A stretch of 7,100 nt of DNA from SIG454 sp045578465 (GCA_045578465.1 JAZNKJ010000054.1:1-7100), one strand, 5' to 3'. Shown: positions 1 through 6,715, counted from the stretch's first letter. Program-made: numbers and translations. The notes: a model not told the origin generated them from the letters alone.

Positions 1-158
1 CCTTAACGCAGCAATCACGGAGAGGTTCTACTAACCATAAGGCTTTCTTCCTCTCGGCTCGGAAGCTACAAACATAAAAACTGTTCCTCTGGCTCGCACC
101 AACCGCCATTTCTCTTTAGGGCATATTTTTACGCACTCTTCGTCAATGCCTTTATACT
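1..158 (-). promoter_or_regulatory. T-box leader RNA (5' part), probable valine specifier GUA
   Basis: This is the front of a T-box riboswitch, which senses uncharged tRNA and controls the downstream amino-acid gene. On the minus strand it shows: the stem I K-turn bases TGA (145-143) and GAG (60-58); a lower stem GAAG (141-138) with CTTC (65-62); an upper stem of nine pairs (133-125 with 81-73); the AGAGA bulge (115-111); and the distal loop GGTTGGTGCGA (104-94) closed by TGGC/GCCA. The seven-base 3' side of the Specifier loop is TTTGTAG (72-66). By comparison with glyQ T-boxes, bases 4-6 are the specifier, giving GUA (valine) followed by a purine. A stem II (55-50 with 25-20) and part of stem III follow. 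The antiterminator with its UGGNACCGCG box must lie beyond the left edge, as must the controlled gene, plausibly valS. The next-best specifier reading is UGU (cysteine). Confidence 0.87.
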
Positions 159-164
159 TTTAAA

Positions 165-193
165 ATTATACCATATGAAATTTTGTTTGTCAA
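165..193 (-). promoter_or_regulatory. Perfect-consensus SigA promoter of the T-box leader
   Basis: On the minus strand an exact TTGACA (193-188) and an exact TATAAT (170-165) are separated by exactly 17 bases, the ideal vegetative promoter. It begins 28 bases past the purC stop. The predicted start is near 158, which lies just before the first T-box helix. Such a strong promoter suits a gene whose output is set mainly by downstream attenuation. Confidence 0.92.
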
Positions 194-221
194 CAAATTT
201 TGCATTATTTCGCAAAATCTG

Positions 222-905
222 TTATCTGTTTAAGATAAGCTTTGTAAGCTCAACAGGGTCAACGATTTCGTCCCCTTTGTAAACTCTCATATTGCCGGAA
301 GCAATTTCGTCAATTAAGATAACTTCATTGTTGTTATAACCGAATTCAAACTTGATATCCCAAAGGTCAAGGCCGATTGTTTTAAGGTCGTCAGCAACAA
401 TTTTTGTTATTTTAAGAGTCTGTTCTTTCATGCTTTCAAACATCTGGGGTGTCATAACGCCAAGAGCAGCAAGCCCCTCGCCTGTTACAAGCGGGTCGCC
501 CTTTTCGTCATTCTTAAAGGTACATTCAACATATCCACCTTCAAGCTTAGTTCCATCTTCAATATATTCGCCATATCTTCTTATAAAGCTACCTGTTGCT
601 ACAAGACGACAGATAACTTCAAGACCATGACCAAAAACAGTTGCAGGAAGAACTTCCATTGTAGCTTCATCAATATTTGCGCTTACATAGTGAGTCTTAA
701 TACCTGCTTCTTTAAGGAGGTCAAAATAATAAACTGATGTTTTTAAATTCTCCTTACCTATACCGTCAATTGTTAAACCGACACTATTTTCGCCCGGGTC
801 AAAAACGCCATCTTTACCTGTGCAGTCATCCTTAAATTTAAGCATAACATTACCATTTTCAAGTTCATAAACATCTTTTGTTTTGCCTTTGTAGATCAAA
901 TTCAT
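222..905 (-). CDS. purC: Phosphoribosylaminoimidazole-succinocarboxamide (SAICAR) synthase (227 aa)
   Basis: This cytoplasmic enzyme joins CAIR and aspartate with ATP hydrolysis to make SAICAR, a late step of de novo purine (IMP) synthesis. Recognisable features are the N-terminal YKGKTKDVY nucleotide loop (5-13), VATGSFIRR (102-110), KNDEKGDP (131-138), LWDIKFEFG (181-189) and DEIASGNMR (199-207). These correspond to RGKAKTVY, AAGSLVKR, KNDAMHDP, LVDFKLEFG and DEFSPDGSR in E. coli PurC. At 227 residues it is about ten shorter than the E. coli enzyme, mainly at the C-terminus, and the substrate-loop residues diverge. The start is the ATG at 905, with AAGGAGAGG just upstream. An in-frame ATG 13 codons earlier would bury that site in the coding region. 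No other purine gene is in the window, so purC stands alone with its own promoter. Confidence 0.95.
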   Translation of the reverse strand: MNLIYKGKTKDVYELENGNVMLKFKDDCTGKDGVFDPGENSVGLTIDGIGKENLKTSVYYFDLLKEAGIKTHYVSANIDEATMEVLPATVFGHGLEVICRLVATGSFIRRYGEYIEDGTKLEGGYVECTFKNDEKGDPLVTGEGLAALGVMTPQMFESMKEQTLKITKIVADDLKTIGLDLWDIKFEFGYNNNEVILIDEIASGNMRVYKGDEIVDPVELTKLILNR

Positions 906-924
906 TATCTTATCCTCTCCTTTT

Positions 925-941
925 GCAGTCCGTAAAACTGC
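925..941 (-). other. Small hairpin in the purC leader
   Basis: GCAGT (941-937) and ACTGC (929-925) form a 5-base stem with a 7-base loop. It lies immediately upstream of the purC ribosome binding site, whose AGGAG begins at 921. It could protect or tune translation of the short leader, but a stem this small may be chance. Confidence 0.3.
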
Positions 942-960
942 CAAATTAAAAACTAATAAT

Positions 961-989
961 ATAATACATCACTTTTTTAAAAAAATCAA
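961..989 (-). promoter_or_regulatory. SigA-type promoter of purC
   Basis: On the minus strand TTGATT (989-984) and TATTAT (966-961) are separated by exactly 17 bases. Each differs from consensus in one or two positions. Transcription would start near 954 and give a leader of about 50 nt before the purC ATG. The position fits purC being a separate unit from the exporter operon. I see no PurR-box-like sequence around it. Confidence 0.65.
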
Positions 990-1083
990 TATAATTTCCC
1001 TAATTTTGTGATTTTTTATAATATTTTTTCAGCTTTTGACACCTGTAAAATCATTTTTCACAAATTTTAAAACAAACTAATTT

Positions 1084-2982
1084 CTATTCGTATATTATAA
1101 TAACTCGACCAATGCCGATTTTTGCAGTTTGTGCATCGGTAAATACGCCTGCTGTCTTTCCTTTATAATTCTGCGCCTGACTTATCGAGAGGCTTTTATA
1201 TCCGCTTCCTGATGAATATCTGTATATTTGAACATCGTCCGAAAGTTCAACTACCGCACTGCCTATTTTAACTCTTAATCCATCAATAGCCTTAAGCTCT
1301 CCCCAACCGGCATCTCGAAGAGCAAATATACTTTTAAGAGTGCCTCCATCAAGCATCATAGCAACGGGCATACCCTCATCTATACCTTTCCCGAAAGAGG
1401 TGCTATAGCTTTTTTCTGTGCCATTTACGATAACCTTGTATGAACTGCCCACGCTCATTCCATTAGAGGAAACATTACAGTCAGTCAAAACTCCGTAAGT
1501 ATAACCATTGTTACTTACATTTTTAAGAACAGCAAATGAAACATCGTCAAAATCTCCCGTCTTAAGAGCAAAGACAACATTGCTATTGTATATTTCGTCA
1601 AAAGCTATATCTTCTATATCTATAACTGTAGCAACCGCTGTTCCCGTATGTGAATCAGGCTCATACACGAGTTCAATTAAAGTAGCGTCCGTTGTAAGAT
1701 AAGTGTCCCCTATTTTACCCTTGCTTTTATCTACCTTTCCCGAAAGCTCAGTTTTGTTAGTTTCTCTGGTAAAGGTTGCAAAACCGTCCTCATCAAACTT
1801 AATTTTCCCCACGGTTCCAATATATTCGCTATAATCTTTCTTTGTTTCATAGGATACGCGTTTTCCGTCCCCTGTTAAAAGATTTATATAATATTTTTCT
1901 TCGCCCTTATCATAAATGCTATCTTCCATAGCTTCACTATAAGAAAGCAAAATTCCGTATCCGCCGTTTCCTGCTGAACTTAAATCTACAACATCAACAA
2001 TTTTTCCGTCTTTCCCTATAAGAGCAGTAATTCTTGAATTAAGTTTATATGAATTAGACCTCTCACCAAGCTTATCTTTTGCGGTCTGGGTTTCAATTTC
2101 AAGAGTATTGCCCGAAATTTCCACAGATTCTACATCAGCTTTAGTCGGGTAGGCTTCTCTATATACTCCCGAAATTTTATCGCAATAAACATAAAGAGTT
2201 TTGTTGCTCTCCGATTTATATACAACATCATAAGGCTTGATATTTCCTACTGATGACGCTTTTCCGTCTCTTACGACTGTGTAATCAGCTATGTTAAGAG
2301 GCGATATTCCCAAAAAGACAAGGCTTGCATACGGGTCTTCGCTACTTATGACAACAGGCTCTGAATATTTAAGTCCGGATACCTTTGACAAAAGTTTTTC
2401 GTTTCTTCCATAAATCGTTTCATTTAACGCATTGTCAATAATTTTGCAGACCTGTGCCCTTGAAACAAATGCAAAGTCATCAAGGGTAACTCCGTCTGTT
2501 ATTCCTAACTCCCCTGCTTTAAGCATATATGCATAAGGCCAGTTATCCCCCAAAACCGATGAATCATAACCTAAAAGTCTTAAAACTATGGTAACAATTT
2601 CTGCATAGGTTATATTATTGTCAGGCATAAAGTTACCGTCTGGATAACCCAGGATGTATCCGGCATCGGCCACCGCATTTATATATCCTATGCTCCACTC
2701 TCCAAGCTCAACATCGCTGAATTTTTTAATTCCCGCTTTGGCGGATGCTTCATCGTCAATCCCACCTACCACAGCAGTAATTTTTGCAATTTCCGCCCTT
2801 GTTATACTCCCGCCCGGGTTAAAAGAACCGTTATAACCCGATACTATTCCGTAATTACTCAAATTTTCAATTGCGCTGCCATATGCCGCCCCATCAGGAA
2901 CATCTGCATACCTTCCCGCGAAAACTGTTGAAAACGGCAACAGCATTATAAAAGTTAAAACTATTGAAATTATTCTTTTCAT
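1084..2982 (-). CDS. Secreted SLH-domain cell-surface protein (632 aa)
   Basis: This is an exported protein with a signal peptide at 1-22 (MKR, a hydrophobic core, then STVFA before the likely cleavage). Three S-layer-homology repeats follow, at about 25-71, 88-136 and 146-186. Such repeats bind pyruvylated secondary wall polymers in Gram-positives and so hold the protein on the cell wall. The TRAE motif is intact only in repeat 1 (61-64); repeat 2 has TYAE (125-128) and repeat 3 SRAQ (174-177). Residues 200-632 are Gly/Ser/Asp-rich, probably beta-rich, and match no enzyme family I recognise. They appear to hold two related units (about 315-440 and 480-590), each opening with a YG[IV]L stretch. 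The ATG at 2982 has GGGAG six bases upstream. Only 15 bases separate it from the permease stop, so it is the last cistron of the exporter operon. Its function is unknown; a role as wall-anchored partner of the exporter is inference. Confidence 0.9.
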   Translation of the reverse strand: MKRIISIVLTFIMLLPFSTVFAGRYADVPDGAAYGSAIENLSNYGIVSGYNGSFNPGGSITRAEIAKITAVVGGIDDEASAKAGIKKFSDVELGEWSIGYINAVADAGYILGYPDGNFMPDNNITYAEIVTIVLRLLGYDSSVLGDNWPYAYMLKAGELGITDGVTLDDFAFVSRAQVCKIIDNALNETIYGRNEKLLSKVSGLKYSEPVVISSEDPYASLVFLGISPLNIADYTVVRDGKASSVGNIKPYDVVYKSESNKTLYVYCDKISGVYREAYPTKADVESVEISGNTLEIETQTAKDKLGERSNSYKLNSRITALIGKDGKIVDVVDLSSAGNGGYGILLSYSEAMEDSIYDKGEEKYYINLLTGDGKRVSYETKKDYSEYIGTVGKIKFDEDGFATFTRETNKTELSGKVDKSKGKIGDTYLTTDATLIELVYEPDSHTGTAVATVIDIEDIAFDEIYNSNVVFALKTGDFDDVSFAVLKNVSNNGYTYGVLTDCNVSSNGMSVGSSYKVIVNGTEKSYSTSFGKGIDEGMPVAMMLDGGTLKSIFALRDAGWGELKAIDGLRVKIGSAVVELSDDVQIYRYSSGSGYKSLSISQAQNYKGKTAGVFTDAQTAKIGIGRVIIIYE

Positions 2983-2997
2983 ATTCTTCTCCCATTC

Positions 2998-4176
2998 TTA
3001 ATCTGCGTGTAGTGCATCAATCGGATTAAGCTTTGACGCCTTATTTGCCGGTGCCCATCCGAAAAATGTTCCTATTGCTGCTGAGAATAAAAACGCAATA
3101 AGTATTACAGATATTTTCGGAAAAGCACTTATTCCCATAGAATTTCCTATCATCACAGAGGCAAGCGTCCCTATTATAATGCCGACTATTCCGCCCATAG
3201 AGCTGACGACTATTGACTCTATTAAAAACTGTGTGAGTATACTGGCTCGTTTTGCCCCTATCGCCTTTCTTATTCCGATTTCCCTTGTTCTCTCAGTTAC
3301 GGATACAAGCATAATATTCATAATCCCTATACCGCCCACTACAAGAGAAATGCCTGCAATTCCAGCAGTAAGCAGCGCCATCAGATTTGTTATTTCGGAA
3401 ATTGCATCCATCATTGATGCAATGCTTATAACCAAATATTCATCCTCATCACCAAAATGATTAAACAAAAACTTTTTAAGTGTCGAAGTTGCGTCTTCGA
3501 CATTCTCCGAGGTTGTTGCCCAAACCGTATATGAGCTTATTCTGTCCGTCTGAAAAATTGTTCTGCCGGCTGTATAAGGAACAATAATCAAGTCGTCCTG
3601 AGACCCTTCTTCTCCGTCCGAAACAGGCTTTAAAACACCTACTACCGTGAAAATTTCGTTATTTATCTTTATAGTTTCCCCGATTGGATTTCTTCCTCCG
3701 TAAAGCTCATTTACAATATATGTTCCCACTACTGCATTTTTTCGGCGGTTTTCCGCATCAAGTCCATTTATAAACCTGCCCGCCATAATTTCACGGTCAT
3801 TAACACTCATATAGTCTGAGTTTGTGCCCGTTACAGTAGTTGATATATTTTCACTTTCCACTTTAACCATCGCTCGTTGTGCTGTCATAGTAGGCACAAC
3901 ATATTGAATAAGGTCGGGGTATTCTTCCGTTAAAGACTGCATTTCCTCATAGCTTATACTCTTGCTTGAGTTTCTTCCTGTAAGCGTTACATTTATAGCA
4001 TTTGCGCCCAGAGATTCTATTGCATCTGTTATCTGCCCTGTTGAGCCTTGAACAACGCTGACTAAAACAATTACAGCACAAACACCAATTATAATTCCAA
4101 GCATAGTGAGAAAAGTTCGCATTTTACTTGCCGATATACTTTTCATTGCCATTTTAAATGCCTGCGAAAAATTCAA
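2998..4176 (-). CDS. MacB/YknZ-type ABC transporter permease with FtsX domain (392 aa, TTG start)
   Basis: This is the membrane subunit of the exporter, of the mechanotransmission type found in MacB, LolCE and FtsX. It has four predicted membrane segments: one near the N-terminus (about 22-43) and three at the C-terminal end (about 266-291, 321-343 and 354-375). The long extracytoplasmic MacB core domain spans about 45-260 and should meet the adaptor. The conserved cytoplasmic coupling segment ERTREIGIRKAIGAKR is at 295-310, and the typical tail PANKASKLNPIDAL is at 376-389. The chosen start is a TTG at 4174-4176. It has AAGGAAGTGA upstream at good spacing, and the nearby upstream GTG runs into a stop after two codons. 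The length is normal for the family. The stop is separated from the SLH gene by 15 bases that include that gene's ribosome binding site, which suggests coupled translation. Confidence 0.94.
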   Translation of the reverse strand: MNFSQAFKMAMKSISASKMRTFLTMLGIIIGVCAVIVLVSVVQGSTGQITDAIESLGANAINVTLTGRNSSKSISYEEMQSLTEEYPDLIQYVVPTMTAQRAMVKVESENISTTVTGTNSDYMSVNDREIMAGRFINGLDAENRRKNAVVGTYIVNELYGGRNPIGETIKINNEIFTVVGVLKPVSDGEEGSQDDLIIVPYTAGRTIFQTDRISSYTVWATTSENVEDATSTLKKFLFNHFGDEDEYLVISIASMMDAISEITNLMALLTAGIAGISLVVGGIGIMNIMLVSVTERTREIGIRKAIGAKRASILTQFLIESIVVSSMGGIVGIIIGTLASVMIGNSMGISAFPKISVILIAFLFSAAIGTFFGWAPANKASKLNPIDALHAD

Positions 4177-4209
4177 TTATATCACTTCCTTAACCAATCT
4201 CTCTACACT

Positions 4210-4944
4210 CTAAACATTAACTGCTGATTTGTCCCCGTCAGTTTTGCTGTCAAAAACAATCCTGCCGTCCATTATACGAACAATTCTGTCTGCCTCGTGG
4301 GCTATTTTATTATCGTGAGTAATTAAAACAACAGTTTTCCCCTCCCCGTGAAGTTCTTTTAACATAGCCAAAACCTCTGCTCCTGTTTTTGAGTCAAGAG
4401 CACCTGTGGGCTCGTCTGCTAAAATAATAGGAGGTCTTGCTGCAAGGGCCCTGGCAATAGAAGTTCTTTGCTGCTGTCCGCCTGAAAGCTCGGAGGGTTT
4501 ATGGTGCCGTCTGTCATACATTCCTACGCGCTCTAACGCAACCCGAGCCATCTCTTTTCGCTGATTTGCAGGAACTCCTGCATATATAAGGGGAAGCTCA
4601 ACATTTTCTTCAACAGTAAGCTTTGACAAAAGATTATATTGCTGAAAAATAAAGCCTATCTTTTTATTTCGGATATATGCCTGTTCATCATCCAAAAGCT
4701 TGCTCGCTTCATTACCGTCAATAAAGTATGTACCATCTGTCGGAGTATCAAGACAGCCAATCATATTCATAAGAGTTGACTTTCCCGAGCCTGACGGACC
4801 GATAATTGCCACAAACTCATTAGGCTCAATTTTAAGGTCAATTCCGTCCAAGGCTCTGACTTCGTTTTCACCCATTTTATATATCTTTTTCATTCCGCGG
4901 ATTTCAATCATATATTCCGCCCCTGAAATAAGTTTAACCGCCAT
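4210..4944 (-). CDS. ABC transporter ATPase, MacB/LolD/YknY family (244 aa)
   Basis: This is the cytoplasmic nucleotide-binding subunit that drives the neighbouring permease by ATP hydrolysis, probably as a homodimer. All catalytic motifs are intact: Walker A GPSGSGKST at 49-57, Q-loop Gln101 in FIFQQYNLL, signature LSGGQQQR at 153-160, Walker B IILADE at 173-178 with catalytic Glu178, D-loop GALD at 181-184, and switch His210 in LITHD. The motif spacing and 244-residue length fit stand-alone MacB-type ATPases rather than the E. coli form, which is fused to its permease. The ATG at 4944 has AAGGAG about seven bases upstream. A second Met at residue 12 aligns with where many relatives begin, but its upstream sequence (GGGGCGG) is a poorer site. 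The gene sits between adaptor and permease, with gaps of 17 and 33 bases. Confidence 0.95.
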   Translation of the reverse strand: MAVKLISGAEYMIEIRGMKKIYKMGENEVRALDGIDLKIEPNEFVAIIGPSGSGKSTLMNMIGCLDTPTDGTYFIDGNEASKLLDDEQAYIRNKKIGFIFQQYNLLSKLTVEENVELPLIYAGVPANQRKEMARVALERVGMYDRRHHKPSELSGGQQQRTSIARALAARPPIILADEPTGALDSKTGAEVLAMLKELHGEGKTVVLITHDNKIAHEADRIVRIMDGRIVFDSKTDGDKSAVNV

Positions 4945-4961
4945 AAAATTTCTCCTTATTT

Positions 4962-6605
4962 TTACATCCCGCCCGGTCTTGAGCCTTGTGTTCCTCCGCC
5001 TTGCATATTACCGTGCATTCCCATCATCATTCTCATAAAATCGTTGTCTCCGCCTGTATAGTCAATATATACCACAATTTCTCCTTCGGAAAGTCCTGAT
5101 TTTATTTCAGCCAAAGTGCCGTTTGACATTCCATATTCAACTTCTCTTGCCTCAAAGTCATCAGGAAAAACAGCATTTTCACTCTCTTTTCCGTTACTTA
5201 TATATACAGTTGCCTTTCCGTCTTTAGCCCCGTTTAATGCACTTTCGGGGATTGAGAGAACATCACGGGCTTCTGCTACAATAATACTTGCATTAACATT
5301 CATTCCGGACCTTAATTCCCCCGGCTCATCAATTATTATTTCAACATCATAGGTTGTAACTCCCTGTCCGCTTACTGTTCCTTCTGCCGCAATTTTGGAT
5401 ACATACCCTTTAAATCTTTCGTTTGGAATGGCATCAGCGGTTACATTTACACTTTGACCAATGGAAATATCTCCCAAATCAAGTTCATCAACTGATATTG
5501 TAAACTTCATTTTACTCATATCTGCCACAACCATAAGGATTGTTGATGCATTTGAGTTATCTATTTTATCGCCCGCCTCAACATTTTTAGTTATAACAGT
5601 TCCCGAAATAGGAGCAGTTATATTATAGTCCTCAAGACTTTTTTGGGTTGACCTTAATGATAGCTGACTTGTTATTCGGTTATTATTAAGGGAGTCGTTA
5701 GACAAAACTGCGATAAGCTGTCCTTTTTTAACCTTATCCCCGTTTTTAGCACCTAATTTTTCAACAGTTCCCGAAACCTCTGCCCGAAGAGATGTATTTC
5801 CGCCACTTTCAACACTTCCTGACTTTGCAGAATAAACAATCCCCCGTGATGTATTAACATTTCCCGCAACTGTAACACCAGTTACAAGAGAGCCTGGATT
5901 GGAGATGCTTATTTCAACATTTTTAAGATAGCTTCCGTCCGCTTCTGTTCCTGCATTTGAATCATATTTATATGTAACAGTTCCCTTTAGCATCATCATA
6001 TAAGATGCGCTTGTTACAGTCGCACTGTCCCCTATTGAAATTTTATCGAAATCTGCTGCAGTAAAAGGAATTTTCACAATCAGCACATCGTCATTTATAA
6101 TTCTTCCAATTTCTCCTCCGTTTACGCTATCCCCTACACTTAATTTAAAGTTAGTAAGCGTTCCTGATGCCGGGGCATAAATATTAAGATTTGCTATATC
6201 CTTTACAACCTCATTATAGTTTATCTGGCTTTTTTCATAATTAAGCTGAGCATCTTCATCATCAATCTGATAAAGAGTATCTCCCTCTTCAACCGTATCC
6301 CCCTCATTGAAAGGTGAAGCAATAACCTCCCCTCTCACAAGAGCGGTTATTTCTCGTCTTTCATAAGGCTCAACTGTTCCGCTTTGCTCAATTGTCTCAA
6401 CTATATTTCCATAGCTTGCCTCAGCTCTTACATATGTAGCTTGAGTCTCATCCTCTTCTCCGCAAGAAAATAAGAGGACGATAATAAATATAATAACTAC
6501 TCCTATGGCTATGAGCTTTTTCACTCCGAGCTTTTCCTTTGCCTTTAGAAACACGCTTTTCGTTTTTTCAAAAGCATCTTTGAGTATATTAACAATCTTT
6601 TTCAT
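4962..6605 (-). CDS. Membrane-fusion/adaptor protein of a MacA/YknX-like ABC exporter (547 aa)
   Basis: This is the extracytoplasmic adaptor subunit of a tripartite-type ABC exporter, expected to sit on the permease encoded two genes downstream. Residues 1-29 are Lys-rich and cytoplasmic, and residues 30-47 form one membrane anchor. The body has two lipoyl-type barrel regions: one at about 80-170 (VRGEVIASPFNEGDTVEEGD, then YAPASGTLTNF) and one at about 273-360 (AEVSGTVEKLGAKNGDKVKKG, then ITAPISGTVITK), followed by beta-barrel and membrane-proximal domains. Most MacA-type adaptors have one barrel and 350-400 residues. The tail at 522-547 is rich in Met and Gly. The start is the ATG at 6605, because AGGAGG lies seven bases before it. 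An ATG six codons further upstream would place that site inside the gene. Cys48 follows the anchor, but the preceding LFS is a poor lipobox. The ATPase gene begins 17 bases after the stop. The transported substrate cannot be read from the sequence. Confidence 0.9.
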   Translation of the reverse strand: MKKIVNILKDAFEKTKSVFLKAKEKLGVKKLIAIGVVIIFIIVLLFSCGEEDETQATYVRAEASYGNIVETIEQSGTVEPYERREITALVRGEVIASPFNEGDTVEEGDTLYQIDDEDAQLNYEKSQINYNEVVKDIANLNIYAPASGTLTNFKLSVGDSVNGGEIGRIINDDVLIVKIPFTAADFDKISIGDSATVTSASYMMMLKGTVTYKYDSNAGTEADGSYLKNVEISISNPGSLVTGVTVAGNVNTSRGIVYSAKSGSVESGGNTSLRAEVSGTVEKLGAKNGDKVKKGQLIAVLSNDSLNNNRITSQLSLRSTQKSLEDYNITAPISGTVITKNVEAGDKIDNSNASTILMVVADMSKMKFTISVDELDLGDISIGQSVNVTADAIPNERFKGYVSKIAAEGTVSGQGVTTYDVEIIIDEPGELRSGMNVNASIIVAEARDVLSIPESALNGAKDGKATVYISNGKESENAVFPDDFEAREVEYGMSNGTLAEIKSGLSEGEIVVYIDYTGGDNDFMRMMMGMHGNMQGGGTQGSRPGGM

Positions 6606-6625
6606 AATATGGCCTCCTAACATCT

Positions 6626-6672
6626 ACATAAATTTTACATATAAAATGTGTTCTTTATGTGAAAATAATATG
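6626..6672 (-). promoter_or_regulatory. Probable promoter/operator region of the efflux operon
   Basis: This very AT-rich interval between the terminators and the adaptor gene must hold the operon's promoter if the terminators work. No consensus pair stands out. The best guesses are TTTTCA at 6665-6660 with TATATG at 6643-6638 (16-base spacer), or TAAAAT at 6637-6632 as a -10 without a good -35. Two small dyads overlap it: ATTTTA-tatg-TAAAAT at 6647-6632, and ACATAAA (6660-6654) with TTTATGT (6632-6626). They could be an operator, but in such AT-rich DNA they may be chance. The promoter assignment is weak. Confidence 0.35.
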
Positions 6673-6705
6673 AAAAAAAGGTTAAAAAACCCGCTTTTTT
6701 AACCT
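6673..6705 (-). terminator. Second, tandem intrinsic terminator
   Basis: An 11-base perfect stem (AGGTTAAAAAA at 6705-6695 pairing with 6689-6679) encloses the loop GCGGG. On the minus strand it is followed by seven T residues at 6679-6673. It lies ten bases past the U-tract of the previous hairpin and before the efflux operon, so it looks like a backup terminator. An alternative is a leader attenuator of the efflux operon. That would need a promoter between the two hairpins, and I see none in that ten-base gap. On the plus strand the stem is followed by AAATTTCG, which is not a good terminator tail. Confidence 0.8.
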
Positions 6706-6715
6706 AAATTTCGAC

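Larger units (their letters stand above)
906..1083. other. AT-rich intergenic spacer between the SLH gene and purC
   Basis: The spacer is 178 bases of mostly A/T, with the purC promoter and leader at its low-coordinate end. I find no GC-rich hairpin with a T-tract after the SLH stop codon, so there is no clear intrinsic terminator for the exporter operon here. A long-range imperfect dyad (AATTTGTGA at 1066-1058 with TCACAAAATT at 1011-1002) has a loop of nearly 50 bases and no T-run after it. It is not a convincing terminator. Read-through into purC is therefore possible. Confidence 0.6.

Noticed and set aside
195..220. Hairpin after purC (AGATTTTGC pairing with GCAAAATTT) as a terminator
   Set aside because: The stem is almost all A-T with a G-U pair, there is no T-tract after it, and it runs into the -35 box of the T-box promoter. 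It may slow polymerase, but I cannot support it as a terminator.
906..944. Upstream ATG giving purC 13 extra residues
   Set aside because: The extension translates through the AAGGAGAGG ribosome binding site, and the family N-terminus (YKGKTKDVY) lies right after the downstream ATG.
1002..1066. Long-range dyad as the terminator of the exporter operon
   Set aside because: Nine pairs with a bulge, a loop of nearly 50 bases and no T-run on the downstream side do not make an intrinsic terminator.
6450..6520. Adaptor as a lipoprotein via Cys48 after the hydrophobic segment
   Set aside because: The preceding residues LFS break the lipobox (Phe at -2), and about 30 charged residues precede the membrane segment, which fits a simple signal anchor better.
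6606..6623. Upstream ATG giving the adaptor six extra residues
   Set aside because: Those codons contain the AGGAGG site itself, which is correctly spaced for the ATG at 6605.
352..6702. Eight plus-strand open frames of 60-112 codons (at 352, 1508, 2654, 3179, 4700, 5116 and 6505, among others)
   Set aside because: All but the end of the last lie antisense to well-supported genes. They are Ser/Pro/Ile-rich shadows with no recognisable motif and no plausible promoter.
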